Shown one piece after another: positions 42,365 through 52,961 of a stretch of 64,000 bases of DNA (position 1 is the first letter of the stretch; every line of letters starts with the position of its first letter). The translations under genes were made by a program, and so were the position numbers. This DNA is from Biostraticola tofi (GTDB taxonomy: Bacteria; Pseudomonadota; Gammaproteobacteria; Enterobacterales; Enterobacteriaceae). The DNA lies in the NCBI RefSeq assembly GCF_004343195.1, contig NZ_SMCR01000004.1:186001-250000 (forward strand). The letters are read 5' to 3'. Under the pieces are notes generated by a model. That model had not been told where the DNA came from and ran no database searches. It worked only from the letters and a program-made list of their open reading frames with translations.

Positions 42365-43909
42365 ATGCTGAGTTCGTTTAACAGGTTTGGCGGAGCGATG
42401 TTGGGTGCGGTGCTGCTGTTCCCTTTTGCGGGGATGGTGGTAGGGATTTCGCTGGTACTGCAAAACTCGACCCTGTTCGGTCCCGACAGTCTGTTTTTCC
42501 ATCTGCTGCAAATAATCGAGTCAGGTGGCTGGACAGTATTCAATAATATGGGGCTGTTATTTGCCGTCGGCCTGCCCATCAAGCTGGCCACTAAAGCGCC
42601 GGCTTCCGCCTGCCTGGTGTCACTGATAACCTATCTGACCTTCAATGCCTTTCTGGGCGCAATGTGTGAGGTGTGGGGTTCGCAGTGGGGCGTTGATTTT
42701 GCGCAGGATACCGGCGGAACCAGCGGCCTGGCCATGATCGGCGGCATCAAAACCCTGGATACCAGTGTGATCGGCGCCATTTTGTGCGGTAGTCTGGTGA
42801 CCTGGATTCATAACCGTTTCTATTCGACAAAATTGCCTGATTACGTCAGCATTTTTCAAGGGGCGGCGTTTGTTAATATCATCGGCTTCAGCGTGATGTT
42901 GCCCCTGGCGCTGCTGACGCTGATGCTATGGCCTAAAGTTCAGCTGGGAATGGTTTCTCTGCAGGGTTTTATCATTGAGGCCGGTAACCTGGGTATCTGG
43001 TGCTATATCTTCCTGGAAAAAATATTACTGCCAACCGGCCTGCATCATTTTGTCTACAGTCCGTTTCAATACGCCGACGTAGCGGTGCCTGGCGGGACCA
43101 CGCTGTATTGGCTCACCCATCTGCAGGAATTCAGTCAATCTTCTGAACCGTTAAAAAATTTATTCCCGGCCGGCGGCTTCGCCATGCAGGGCAATGGCGC
43201 GGTATTCGGTGGGCTGGGCATGGCGTTGGCCATTTACAGCACTGCTAAAACGGAAAACAAAGCCAAAGTGGCCGGACTGCTTATTCCGGCTACCGTCACC
43301 AGCATGTTTATCGGTATCACAGAGCCCCTGGACTTCACCTTCCTGTTTATTGCACCGGCCTTGTTTGCCGTTCATGCCGTGCTGTCTGCGACCATGACCG
43401 TGGTGATGTACAGTCTGGGAGTGGTAGGCAATTTTGGCGCCGGTATTCTGGAATGGGCAACTCAAAACTGGATCCCACTGTTTAATAACCATGCCATGGT
43501 GATGGTCACGCAACTGGTTGTCGGATTGATATTCAGCGGTATCTATTTCCTTATTTTCAGAACGCTTATTTTGAAGTTCAATTTTAAAACGTTGGGCCGT
43601 GAAGACAGCCCGATCAAACTTTATTCCAAACAGGACTACAAAAATAAGGGTGGTAAGCCGGCAGATGAATTCCTGATACGGGCGCATGCTTATCTAGAGG
43701 CCGCAGGCGGCAAGGACAATGTCGCCAGCTATACCCACTGCTTTACCCGCCTGAGACTGGTGGTCAAAGACAGTAGCAAAGTACAACCGAGCGAGGCCTT
43801 TAAAGAATATTCGGCCATTGAAGTGTACCGCAAGGGTAATGATGTCCAGGTGATTGTCGGTAATAACGTCACCCATATTTATGAACAATTTGCCGATTTG
43901 ATGAGCTAA
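42365..43909 (+). CDS. aglA: Alpha-glucoside-specific PTS enzyme IICB (AglA-like)
   Basis: Inner-membrane PTS permease of 514 residues that imports and phosphorylates an alpha-glucoside. The IIC domain spans about residues 1-410 (FGGAMLGAVLLFPFAGMVVG; ILLPTGLHHFVYSPF; ITEPLDFTFLF), and the C-terminal IIB domain holds the phosphorylated cysteine in YTHCFTRLRLVV. It follows Klebsiella AglA closely, including LQEFSQSSEPLKNLFPAGGFA. ATG 42365 has GGGGA at 7 nt; ATG 42362 is adjacent. No IIA domain is fused, so it must borrow IIA(Glc). Paired with the GH4 enzyme downstream, it probably takes up maltose-like sugars or sucrose isomers. Confidence 0.88.
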   Translation: MLSSFNRFGGAMLGAVLLFPFAGMVVGISLVLQNSTLFGPDSLFFHLLQIIESGGWTVFNNMGLLFAVGLPIKLATKAPASACLVSLITYLTFNAFLGAMCEVWGSQWGVDFAQDTGGTSGLAMIGGIKTLDTSVIGAILCGSLVTWIHNRFYSTKLPDYVSIFQGAAFVNIIGFSVMLPLALLTLMLWPKVQLGMVSLQGFIIEAGNLGIWCYIFLEKILLPTGLHHFVYSPFQYADVAVPGGTTLYWLTHLQEFSQSSEPLKNLFPAGGFAMQGNGAVFGGLGMALAIYSTAKTENKAKVAGLLIPATVTSMFIGITEPLDFTFLFIAPALFAVHAVLSATMTVVMYSLGVVGNFGAGILEWATQNWIPLFNNHAMVMVTQLVVGLIFSGIYFLIFRTLILKFNFKTLGREDSPIKLYSKQDYKNKGGKPADEFLIRAHAYLEAAGGKDNVASYTHCFTRLRLVVKDSSKVQPSEAFKEYSAIEVYRKGNDVQVIVGNNVTHIYEQFADLMS

Positions 43910-43921
43910 GGAGTTATTTAA

Positions 43922-45244
<1,323 letters not shown>

Positions 45245-45246
45245 CA

Positions 45247-45285
45247 GTGATGACGCCATCTACCCATTGAAGATGGCGTCATCAC
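45247..45285 (+). terminator. Terminator-like hairpin after aglB
   Basis: Perfect 14-bp stem (GTGATGACGCCATC / GATGGCGTCATCAC) with an 11-nt loop, starting 2 nt after the stop. No T-run follows. Confidence 0.62.
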
Positions 45286-45815
45286 CCCCTAAAGTGGTTT
45301 TAACGGTGTGACTGGCGCGCTGATAATCTCGCCACTCCGTCACTCCGTCACTCCGTCACTCCGCCACTCCGCCACTCCACCACTCCACCACTCCGCCACT
45401 CCACCACTCCACCACTCCGCCACTCCGCCACTCCGCCACTCCACCACTTCATCATTTCATCATTTCACCACTTCACACTGCCATTTTTTGGCCCGCAGCC
45501 CTGTACGTATCTATTAGCGCAACACGGGTTTGCTCGCGCCTGAATCCTACCGGCCACAGCTATTCGATCTTTCCGACGATGCGGGCCTGGGCTGATCGTG
45601 TTCGATAGCTATCACCCGACCTTCAACTGGCACGATTCCCTTGGTCAGGATAGTGGGTTTGCAGTTTTATATATACTGATCGATATATAAATAATTGACA
45701 TGCCTGGGTGCTTGTATTCATTATATATATCAAACGATACATTAATGGGCATACAGGTACGGTGCGTTGCCACCGATAGCTGTTGCGCCAGGCGTTACAC
45801 TTACTCACAGGCGGA
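45286..45815. other. Intergenic region with 8-bp repeat and a possible gene remnant
   Basis: Holds the CACTCCGY tract (45331-45477) and, on the plus strand at about 45525-45690, a frameshifted stretch that reads LIVFDSYHPTFNWHDS, resembling the start of ABC-type substrate-binding proteins. The AT-rich stretch from 45665 to 45760 is probably the promoter of the next MFS gene. Confidence 0.4.
45331..45477. repeat. 8-bp tandem repeat (CACTCCGY), about 18 copies
   Basis: Units CACTCCGT, CACTCCGC and CACTCCAC in a row, degenerating at the end to CATTTCAT. Non-coding, after the aglB terminator. Confidence 0.9.
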
Positions 45816-45818
45816 ATG

Positions 45819-47024
45819 ATGAAAGCACAGTATCAAAACAAAGAGGCTCAACGATTACCGGTGCTGGCCTTGCTGGCCTTGGCAATGACCGGCTTTATCT
45901 GCATCTTGACCGAAACCATTCCCGCCGGGTTGCTGCCGGCAATCAGCGCCGGACTGAGCATCTCGCCTTCTCTGGCCGGGCAACTGGTGACCGCCTATGC
46001 CGCCGGATCGCTATTGACGGCGATCCCTCTCACTTTACTCACCCGGACCTGGTCACGCCGGTCAGTCCTGCTGAGCACTGTCTGTGGATTTTTGCTGTTT
46101 AACACCCTGACTGCGCTGTCGTCAGATATCACCGTTATTTTAATCGCGCGGTTTCTGGCAGGGGCGTCGGCCGGTCTGGCATGGAGCCTGATTGCCGGCT
46201 ATGCGCGCAGGATGGTGGTGCCGTCATTGCAGGGTAGGGCTCTAGCCCTGGCCATGGTCGGCACACCTATCGCGCTGTCTCTGGGGGTGCCGGCCGGCAC
46301 ATGGCTGGGCGCCCTGCTGGGATGGCGTCTCACTTTTGCCGTCATGTCGGCGCTGTCGGTGGTCCTTATTGGCTGGATAGTGCTGATTGTGCCCAATTAT
46401 CCAGGTCAGTCCGCCGCACAGAACATGCAGCTCGGTGCGGTATTACGCCTTCCTGGAGTTCGGTCCGTGCTGGGGGTTGTGCTGACCTGGATGCTGGCGC
46501 ACAACATTCTCTATACCTACATCGCCCCCTTTATCGCGCCTGCCGGCCTGGCCGCCAGGGTAGATCTGGTGCTGCTGGTGTTTGGCCTGGCGGCCCTGGG
46601 CGGGATTTATATCACCGGCAAGATAGTGGATACCCATTTGCGCAAAGCGGTATTGCTGTCATTGGCCGTTTTTGCCGCCGTGTCGCTGGTATTGGGCATC
46701 GACGCCACTTCTCCCCTGGTCATTTATGCGGGTATCGCCGTATGGGGATTGACGTTCGGCGGGGCTGCAACCTTGCTCCAGACCGCATTGGCAGATGCCG
46801 CCGGTGAGCATGCCGATGTTGCACTGTCGATGAATGTCGTGGCCTGGAACAGCGCTATCGCCTTGGGCGGTATGGTCGGCGGGGTACTGCTGGATCATGC
46901 CGGCAGCCAATCCTTTCCCTGGACCCTCCTCATCCTGTTGTTGGTGGCATTCGCGATTGCTGTGCGTGGGGAACAGGGGTTCCCGGCAACCAACAGCCGC
47001 TCTACTCAACCTATCAGCAACTGA
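45819..47024 (+). CDS. MFS exporter, DHA1 family (SotB/NepI-like)
   Basis: Inner-membrane transporter of 401 residues with about 12 helices. TETIPAGLLPAISAGL in helix 1, YAAGSLLTAIPLTLLTRTWSRR after helix 2 and AGASAGLAWSLIAGYARR in helix 4-5 are typical of the sugar or purine-nucleoside efflux group. ATG 45819 follows GGCGGA; ATG 45816 is adjacent. A fragment of an alpha/beta hydrolase lies downstream. No regulator is adjacent. The substrate is unknown. Confidence 0.82.
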   Translation: MKAQYQNKEAQRLPVLALLALAMTGFICILTETIPAGLLPAISAGLSISPSLAGQLVTAYAAGSLLTAIPLTLLTRTWSRRSVLLSTVCGFLLFNTLTALSSDITVILIARFLAGASAGLAWSLIAGYARRMVVPSLQGRALALAMVGTPIALSLGVPAGTWLGALLGWRLTFAVMSALSVVLIGWIVLIVPNYPGQSAAQNMQLGAVLRLPGVRSVLGVVLTWMLAHNILYTYIAPFIAPAGLAARVDLVLLVFGLAALGGIYITGKIVDTHLRKAVLLSLAVFAAVSLVLGIDATSPLVIYAGIAVWGLTFGGAATLLQTALADAAGEHADVALSMNVVAWNSAIALGGMVGGVLLDHAGSQSFPWTLLILLLVAFAIAVRGEQGFPATNSRSTQPISN

Positions 47025-47067
47025 CTTTTCAAGCTGTACCAGCCGGCAGTAGCGATCCTCTCTCCCA

Positions 47068-47520
47068 ATGGAGTCAGCTATGACCATGGTAAATAACATG
47101 CTCGACGGTGCATTACTCAGCACCGCTTTAAGGCGGCCACTTAAAGTAAAGGAAACCTATTTCCTGACGCATTTTATTAAAGAGCAAGCCACCAATAAGC
47201 AGGCTTTTACCCCGGCTTTACTGGATATGTATGCAAAATCCTATGCCAAACCCCACACCTTTACCGCCTCATTTAAGTATTACCGCGCTCTGAACACCTC
47301 CATTGAGCAAAACAGGCAACTGGACCAAACCAAACTCGCCATCCCGGTCATGGCCAGCGGTGGCGGCGGACATGGCGGGATGGGGCAGTTCCAGGTCGAT
47401 CAGATGAAGGAATATGCGACCCAGGTTGAGGGACATGTATTGCCTGGCTGCGGACACTGGTTGCCGGAGGAATGTGCACCGCAACTCAACCCGCTGGTGG
47501 TCGATTTTGTGAATAATTAA
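47068..47520 (+). pseudogene. C-terminal fragment of an alpha/beta hydrolase
   Basis: The 150-codon frame matches only the cap and C-terminus of epoxide-hydrolase-like enzymes: a YKKY-type cap ([10 protein letters not shown]), the strand before the acid ([15 protein letters not shown]) and [11 protein letters not shown] with the catalytic histidine. The nucleophile elbow and the whole N-terminal half are absent, so it should be inactive. It resembles the C-terminal half of the hydrolase at 40.2 kb, but not closely enough to be a recent copy. Confidence 0.75.
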
Positions 47521-47844
47521 TGATCCGCGGTTTCAAACCTCAACGACGCCACTTTTAACCCACCAGCCGGGCTTGCGACCTATAGATGATATACACTGAA
47601 AATGAATCATCGCCGGAGCTTAAGTGGCACGATATAAAACAACAAACACGCTGTAAACGTGTTTGTTGTGCTGTTTAAGCCAACATCCCGCTGGCAGAAT
47701 CGTTTTCTGTTAATCAGTGCCGATGTGCAATACCAATTCTGCCAGTTAAACGCAGTGACAATTATTAAACACAGTTACATTTATAAGCTTCTCTGGATAT
47801 AGTGTGTTGCTAAATGTTTTTTGTGAAGAAATGGAGTAATTCAC
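47521..47844. other. Intergenic region before the TM2 gene
   Basis: Contains a 12-bp hairpin at 47639-47669 and an AT-rich stretch (47755-47835) that is probably the promoter of the TM2 gene. I see no gene. Confidence 0.5.
47639..47669. terminator. 12-bp perfect hairpin
   Basis: ACAACAAACACG / CGTGTTTGTTGT with a 7-nt loop. It might be a terminator or a DNA-binding site; there is no clean T-run. Confidence 0.45.
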
Positions 47845-48570
47845 ATGGCGCGAAAGAACAGAATTGTGGCTTTATTACTGGCTGTTTTCTTAGGTATTTT
47901 TGGCATTGACCGCTTTTATCTGGGTAAGACCAAAACGGCAATATTGAAACTTATCACGCTGGGTGGGTTAGGAATCTGGTGGTTTATAGATTCAGCCCTA
48001 CTGCTGATTGACGCATTTCTATACTCATTGGGTAAAGAGAGAGGGTTCATCAAGGATAAAAACGGCCAAGAACTCAGGTTTGGTCTCTCTGCCTACCGCT
48101 GCAAGAATGGTGTATTCGCGCAGGATTGGTTTACTGAGGATACCGCGATCGCCACCCGTAATAATCCTGAAAACCTGTCGGCTGCAACAGCCCATACCCG
48201 CAAAAAAACCTGGCTGGGCAGACATTGGCGCTGGGCTTTACCCGCCGCTATTGTCTTGCTGGTGCTGGTCATTATTCTTGGCGTAATGTCTATATTAAAG
48301 GGCAGCGAAGTCTATAAAAACGCCGTGGCCACGGCAATGGCCTCGCCACGCGTTAGTGAAAAAATCGGCACGGATATTGATGATGCTTTTTTTGTGTCGG
48401 GAGAAGTCAGCGACAGCACCGCAAATTTGAAGATACCGCTGACAGGGAGCAAAGGCCGTGGAGAGATTTATGTGCGGGCAAGCCAAATCGCTGGGCGCTG
48501 GCACTATGAAACACTGATATTGCATACAGCGGATGAAGATATCGACTTGCTGGCACCGCGAGCAGAATAA
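47845..48570 (+). CDS. TM2-domain protein with C-terminal Coa1-like domain
   Basis: A 241-residue membrane protein. The N-terminus is a TM2 domain: two helices with the signature FLGIFGIDRFYLGKTKTAILKL and a second segment (GLGIWWFIDSALLLIDAF). After a cytoplasmic linker with WFTEDTAI, a third helix (about residues 131-151) leads to an exported domain (EVYKNAVATAMASPRVSEKIG; KGRGEIYVRASQIAGRWHYETL) that resembles the Coa1/Tim21-like fold found in bacteria and mitochondria. The function in bacteria is unknown. The start has a GGAG about 9 nt upstream. Confidence 0.7.
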   Translation: MARKNRIVALLLAVFLGIFGIDRFYLGKTKTAILKLITLGGLGIWWFIDSALLLIDAFLYSLGKERGFIKDKNGQELRFGLSAYRCKNGVFAQDWFTEDTAIATRNNPENLSAATAHTRKKTWLGRHWRWALPAAIVLLVLVIILGVMSILKGSEVYKNAVATAMASPRVSEKIGTDIDDAFFVSGEVSDSTANLKIPLTGSKGRGEIYVRASQIAGRWHYETLILHTADEDIDLLAPRAE

Positions 48571-48831
48571 CAGCCTTAACGGCACCATCAGGATCAGCCT
48601 GTTGGTGCAAGTTTCATTCATGCCTGATTTCTTTGCCTTTTCACCTGACCATTGGGATATTTCATTTACGTTTTTTCATCAAGTCGACCTTTATTTACTG
48701 CGTATTAAAACATGTCTTTAAAAACAGTATTGACTTATACGTCGGATGGGCTAGATTTATATACAACACCAGCGCAACAAGATATAAAAAATTCTGTTGA
48801 GCTGGTGGTGAAAAAAAGAAACACATGTCAA

Positions 48832-48869
48832 GTAGTTAGTAGTTAGTAGTTAGTAGTTAGTAGTTAGTA
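48832..48869. repeat. 7-bp tandem repeat (GTAGTTA), 5.4 copies
   Basis: Perfect units in a row in the non-coding region. Single copies of similar sequence recur about 115 and 130 bp further on. Confidence 0.9.
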
Positions 48870-49334
48870 TGAGTGCGATAAAGGCCACGAAATCTATTTT
48901 CGATGGGTCGCAGGCGAGAGTCAACATTATACTCCGGCGACGAGATTTAAGGCCCTGCAGTTTATCTTGATGATCGCACAGAAGTAGTTAGTACAAGTAG
49001 TTGCAATACGCGATGAATTAAGGCTTTTGAGTAAATTTTATTGTCTGCGATAGATGTTAGTGAACAGTAGTTTGAAAATATCGCGGCAGCTGTAAAATCA
49101 CGCTTCAAAGAGTCTAAATCGCGAGGGGGGATGTACTGTACAGACTTAGCCGGTTTCTATCTGTTCAGCGCTAAGTTAATTATTACCTTTCAGGCAATCA
49201 ATGGGAGGACATAGTAAGATATAAGAAGTTGATATATCCTGTGATACACATGTACATCTTTACAAGCAGTATCCTGAGTAGTACGACGTAATAAGTTGAT
49301 TTACATTGAAAATCAAGTCAGTAGTACCTTAAAG

Positions 49335-49361
49335 GCCCCAGCTCTTCGAGTTGGGGCTTTT
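49335..49361. terminator. Strong terminator hairpin
   Basis: GCCCCAgCTC / GAGtTGGGGC with a 3-nt loop followed by TTTT on the plus strand; on the minus strand it lies 15 nt after the stop of the decayed MHS transporter, whose terminator it may have been. Confidence 0.75.
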
Positions 49362-49375
49362 AACTTTGCGTTTTT

Positions 49376-49640
49376 CACTGCTGATGGTCAATGGGGGCAG
49401 GATCATCTCCGTCGGCGCTACTTTGCAGGGCGACAGCGATAAACGGTAAGGTGCCGCCGGCAATCGCACCCGCCAACTCAAGGCTGCCGGCCATGCCGGT
49501 ATGCGGATATGGGGAAGGAACGTCTCCGACAGCATCGCCGTTTGCGCGCCCAGCATGGCATCGTTACACAGACAGTAAATAAGGAACATCGCCAACCAGA
49601 TAAGGCCCTGTTCGCCGGTATTCAACCGCCTCAGTTCGAT
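49376..49640 (-). pseudogene. Remnant of an MHS-family (MFS) transporter
   Basis: The minus strand reads LIWLAMFLIYCLCNDAMLGAQ then TAMLSETFLPHIR, a stretch typical of the C-terminal half of metabolite:H+ symporters. Near 49500 the frame must shift to continue with TGMAGSLELAGAIAGGTLPF then IAVALQSS to a stop at 49376. The N-terminal three quarters are absent. It is thus frameshifted and truncated. Confidence 0.8.
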
Positions 49641-49771
49641 TTGGTCTGCTAAGCCTCACAATTGAGCGTCGGGTTTTTGGTGCTCGGTCTGCCGATGCCC
49701 TATAATGGTGCGTGAGAATTGTTGAAAACGAGGGTTATCATGACCAGTGATAGCCAATAACAGGAGAAACC

Positions 49772-50098
49772 ATGCGCACTACGACACTTATTGGCCCGCT
49801 AGCCCTTTTACTGTCAGTCGCCAGCGGCGCTGCTCATGCATCCAGCGATGATGCCTGGGCCGCGTTTGACCAGGATGTGACTCGCGCATGCATAGCGGCA
49901 AGCGGCATCCAGCAAGCCCGTCCCTCTACTATCGTTGGCTTTGATGATCGCGTCGGGGTGGTCGCCATGCTGGTAGAAGACCGGACACGCGGGTCCTCAA
50001 CGGCTAAACTGTGCCTGTACGATAAAAAGAGTAAGCAAGCGTATGTCGATCAAGCCGACGCCTGGTCCGCACCGCCGCAGCCCCGCCCAGCCAAATGA
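49772..50098 (+). CDS. Small secreted protein, unknown
   Basis: A 108-residue protein with a clear signal peptide (to about residue 24, AAHASS) and a small mature domain with two cysteines (ACIAASG and KLCLYD) that could form a disulfide. DDRVGVVAMLVED is conserved-looking, and similar short periplasmic proteins occur in other proteobacteria, but I cannot name the family. AGGAG lies 7 nt before the ATG. The last codons run into a repeat tract that begins in the gene, so the end may have been altered by repeat expansion. Confidence 0.65.
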   Translation: MRTTTLIGPLALLLSVASGAAHASSDDAWAAFDQDVTRACIAASGIQQARPSTIVGFDDRVGVVAMLVEDRTRGSSTAKLCLYDKKSKQAYVDQADAWSAPPQPRPAK

Positions 50099-50192
50099 GC
50101 CCAGCCACTGAGCCCAGCCACTGAGCCCAGCCACTGATCCCAGCCACATGAGCCCAGCCACATGAGCCCAGCCACATGAGCCCAGCCCGATG
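50087..50192. repeat. 13-14-bp tandem repeat (CCAGCCACTGAGC), about 7 copies
   Basis: Starts in the last codons of the small secreted protein gene and continues downstream; two unit versions, CCAGCCACTGAGC and CCAGCCACATGAGC, form separate blocks. Confidence 0.85.
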
Positions 50193-50458
50193 ATCCCTGC
50201 CGAATAATTGCTGCCAGGACTATAGACATCACCGGTGATGTAGCCCGGTCATAACGTCTCGCCTCAGCAGCCGACAGGGTCGGCTGCATGCCCGTCTCCG
50301 CCCGCTTGCGGTACGCTTATCTGCATGACACCGGTCAAAGAGCGGCGATACGCGCATTTCAGGTGTTTTGGTCAAAAAATACAGACTTTCCGTCATAGAC
50401 CATCCAGTTTTTTCTGTCTAGAGTTCCGGTCTTGATGAAATTTTGAGGATCGTTAGCC
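50193..50458. other. Intergenic region before the MFS gene
   Basis: Contains a hairpin at 50267-50287 (GCAGCCGA / TCGGCTGC, 5-nt loop), possibly the terminator for the small secreted protein, and a probable promoter region before the MFS start. No further features. Confidence 0.45.
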
Positions 50459-51709
50459 ATGAGTAACCGTGTAAATAACACCGTATCCAGTGCCAGCCCC
50501 GGCATTATCGCCGATGTAGAGCCTGAAACGCCGGCCTGGATGGCGGTATTTTCGCTGGCGATGGGGGTATTCGGGTTGTTGACGGCGGAATATCTTCCGG
50601 CCAGTCTGCTGACACCGATGGCCGCTGAACTGGGCGTATCGGAAGCGCTGGCAGGGCAGGCGGTGACCGTAACCGCTGTGGTGGCGCTATTTGCCGGCTT
50701 ACTGGTGCCGGGCCTGACCAAAGGCATCGACCGGCGGATCGTGCTGCTGGCCTTTTCTACCCTGATGATCGCGTCCAATCTTCTGGTGGCCATCTCTTCC
50801 AGCCTGGCGGTGTTGCTGGTGATGCGTATCCTGCTGGGTATTGCTTTAGGGGGCTTCTGGAGTATGGCGGCGGCAGTGGCGATGCGGCTGGTGCCTTCGG
50901 CTCTGCTCGCTCGCGCGCTATCGATTATTTTCAGCGGCATTGCGATAGGGACGGTGGTGGCAGTACCGCTCGGCAGTTATATGGGTGGACTGTACGGCTG
51001 GCGCAGCGCGTTTTACGCCGCAGCGGCGGTAGGTCTGGTAACGCTGGTTTTCCAGCTGTTTACCCTGCCGAGTCTGGAACCCCGCAGGACCGCCAAACTT
51101 CGCACCATTCTTGATGTGCTGCTGCGCCCGGGCATCGCTGTCGGCATGCTTGGCTGCATACTGGTGCATACTGGCCATTTTGCGCTGTTTACCTATATTC
51201 GTCCGTTCCTGGAAAGCACCACCGGCATCGGTTCCAATGGCCTGGCCTTATTACTGCTTGGCTTCGGCGTGGCGAATTTCGCCGGCACGCTGCTGACCGG
51301 CTGGCTGCTTGAGCGCAGCCCGCGCGGCACCATGGTGCTGATGCCGGCGCTGGTCGGCGTAGCGGCGTTGGCGCTGGTACTGCTGCCGGCATCACTGACG
51401 GTTCAATCATTGCTGGTTGCACTCTGGGGCTTGGCTTTCGGCGGTGTTCCGGTGGCATGGTCGAACTGGGTAGCGCGCGCGGTGCCCGATCAGGCAGAAA
51501 GCGCAGGCGGTATGGTGGTGGCGTCAGTACAGTCTTCCATCGCCGCCGGTGCGGCAGCGGGTGGACTGATGTTCAGCTTCAGTGGCATAACCGGGGTCTA
51601 TATCGCCGCCGGTATTCTGATGCTGCTTGCAGCATTGCTGATTGCGCTGCGGGTGCGGGTTGAAGCGCCAAAATACGGTGCAGAGGCCGGTCCGGCGCTG
51701 CACCTGTGA
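50459..51709 (+). CDS. MFS exporter, DHA1 family (NepI-like)
   Basis: Inner-membrane transporter of 416 residues. After a hydrophilic N-terminus of about 25 residues, helix 1 has LAMGVFGLLTAEYLPASLL, followed by LVPGLTKGIDRRIVLL and LGIALGGFWSMAAAVAMRL, as in purine ribonucleoside and sugar exporters. WSNWVARAVPDQAESAGG in the second half is characteristic of the NepI group. A separate MFS gene is convergent. The substrate is inferred only at family level. Confidence 0.83.
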   Translation: MSNRVNNTVSSASPGIIADVEPETPAWMAVFSLAMGVFGLLTAEYLPASLLTPMAAELGVSEALAGQAVTVTAVVALFAGLLVPGLTKGIDRRIVLLAFSTLMIASNLLVAISSSLAVLLVMRILLGIALGGFWSMAAAVAMRLVPSALLARALSIIFSGIAIGTVVAVPLGSYMGGLYGWRSAFYAAAAVGLVTLVFQLFTLPSLEPRRTAKLRTILDVLLRPGIAVGMLGCILVHTGHFALFTYIRPFLESTTGIGSNGLALLLLGFGVANFAGTLLTGWLLERSPRGTMVLMPALVGVAALALVLLPASLTVQSLLVALWGLAFGGVPVAWSNWVARAVPDQAESAGGMVVASVQSSIAAGAAAGGLMFSFSGITGVYIAAGILMLLAALLIALRVRVEAPKYGAEAGPALHL

Positions 51710-51729
51710 TTCGCTGCGCCTGAAAATAG

Positions 51730-51756
51730 GCAGTCCGGACGGATAAGCCGGACTGC
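51730..51756. terminator. Hairpin between convergent MFS genes
   Basis: GCAGTCCG / CGGACTGC, 8-bp perfect stem with an 11-nt loop, 20 bp past one stop and 41 bp from the other; may terminate both. Confidence 0.5.
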
Positions 51757-51797
51757 TAATTAGCCGCTGGACTGCGCCGCCCGACATTCAGGATGGG

Positions 51798-52961
51798 TTA
51801 CCTGCTGGACTGTGGCGCCCGCCATTTATCCACTGTGGCTATCGCTACGATCGCCAGCACTAATGCCGCACCGCAAGCGACTGCGCTGAAAAGATACAGA
51901 CGACTATTATCCCCGACACCGATCAACACCCCGCCGGTCGCTGCGCCAGCGCCAATACCAACGTTGAAAGCCATCACGTACAGGGCTGACGCTAACTCCG
52001 CCATTCCAGGCGACGTTTCGATAACCCAGGACTGCAGGCCGACGATAACCAGCGAGATGGCCGCCCCCCAGATAAACAGCACGCCGCCGGCGGTCAGCGG
52101 GCCTGATATACCGGCCAGCAGCAGGCATTGTCCCAGCATGATGATTGTCCCGCCAACAAGGGTAAGCATGGCGGGTTTCCATACGAAGCAACTGGCCAGC
52201 AAGGTTCCCGAGGCGCCCCCAAGGCCAAAAACAAACATCAGCAACGTCAGCCTATCAGCGTCTACCGCCGGTATATTTTGCAGAAATGCCGTTACATAGG
52301 TATAGCTGCTGAAGTGCGCGGTAATAAGCAACAGCGTAATGCCAATGACCAGACAGAGCGGGACAGACAAGGCGATGTTTCGCCGCCCGCGTGCCTCTGT
52401 CTGCATAGGCTTGGCCTGAACATGAGGTAACCATGTGATGGCAAAACACATGATGATCAGTGAAAGCAGACCGAACATGCCAAATCCATTTTGCCAGCCA
52501 TAATGATTTCCAAGCGCGGTAGACAGCGGCACGCCGAGCACCACAGACAGCGATATTCCGGAAAAAACGATAGCGGTGGCTCTGCTGGCAGACATATTTT
52601 TAGCGATGCTGATGGCATATGAGGCGATGTTTGCCCAGAACACACCATGGCCCAGCGCCGCCACAATTCGTAATAAAACCAACAGGGCAAAATTGTCGGT
52701 CAGCATGACCAGTCCATTGCACAGCGCGATCAAACCCAGCAAAAACGTGAACAACTGTTTTCGGTCATAGCTACGCGTCAAAAGTGTCATCGGTATGACA
52801 GATAAGGTGATGACCCATGCATAAATCGTGATCAGTAGGCCCACTTGAGAGGCCGGCAACGATAATTGCGTCGCGATATGCTTCAGTAATCCTATCGGTA
52901 AATATTCTGTGGTTTGGGAAATAAATGCGCCCGCGGCCAGTACCAATAACGATTTTTTCAT
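51798..52961 (-). CDS. MFS exporter, DHA1 family (SotB-like)
   Basis: Inner-membrane transporter of 387 residues with about 12 helices. SQTTEYLPIGLLKHIATQL in helix 1, TIYAWVITLSVIPMTLLTRSYDRKQL after helix 2 and AALGHGVFWANIASYAISIA match the SotB sugar-efflux group. ATG 52961 (MKKSLL) is favoured over the ATG three codons upstream. It diverges from a DeoR gene, so that regulator may control it; its phased repeat lies between them. The substrate is unknown. Confidence 0.83.
   Translation of the reverse strand: MKKSLLVLAAGAFISQTTEYLPIGLLKHIATQLSLPASQVGLLITIYAWVITLSVIPMTLLTRSYDRKQLFTFLLGLIALCNGLVMLTDNFALLVLLRIVAALGHGVFWANIASYAISIAKNMSASRATAIVFSGISLSVVLGVPLSTALGNHYGWQNGFGMFGLLSLIIMCFAITWLPHVQAKPMQTEARGRRNIALSVPLCLVIGITLLLITAHFSSYTYVTAFLQNIPAVDADRLTLLMFVFGLGGASGTLLASCFVWKPAMLTLVGGTIIMLGQCLLLAGISGPLTAGGVLFIWGAAISLVIVGLQSWVIETSPGMAELASALYVMAFNVGIGAGAATGGVLIGVGDNSRLYLFSAVACGAALVLAIVAIATVDKWRAPQSSR

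Larger units (their letters stand above)
48571..49375. other. 805-bp region without a recognised gene
   Basis: AT-rich. It holds a 13-bp imperfect hairpin (CACCAGCGCAACA at 48767-48779 with TGTTGAGCTGGTG at 48795-48807), a 7-bp tandem repeat at 48832-48869, a 33-codon frame from 48869 without family resemblance, and a strong hairpin at 49335-49361. Parts may be decayed coding sequence, but I could not read any family in it. Confidence 0.6.

Noticed and set aside
45331-45477. Open frame encoding Ser/Thr/His-rich repeats (45308-45517)
   Set aside because: The frame exists only because the 8-bp repeat lacks stops; there is no ribosome-binding site or family resemblance.
48767-48807. Insertion-sequence terminal inverted repeats
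   Set aside because: The two 13-bp arms are only 15 nt apart, so they form a hairpin and not the ends of an element; no transposase is visible in the window.
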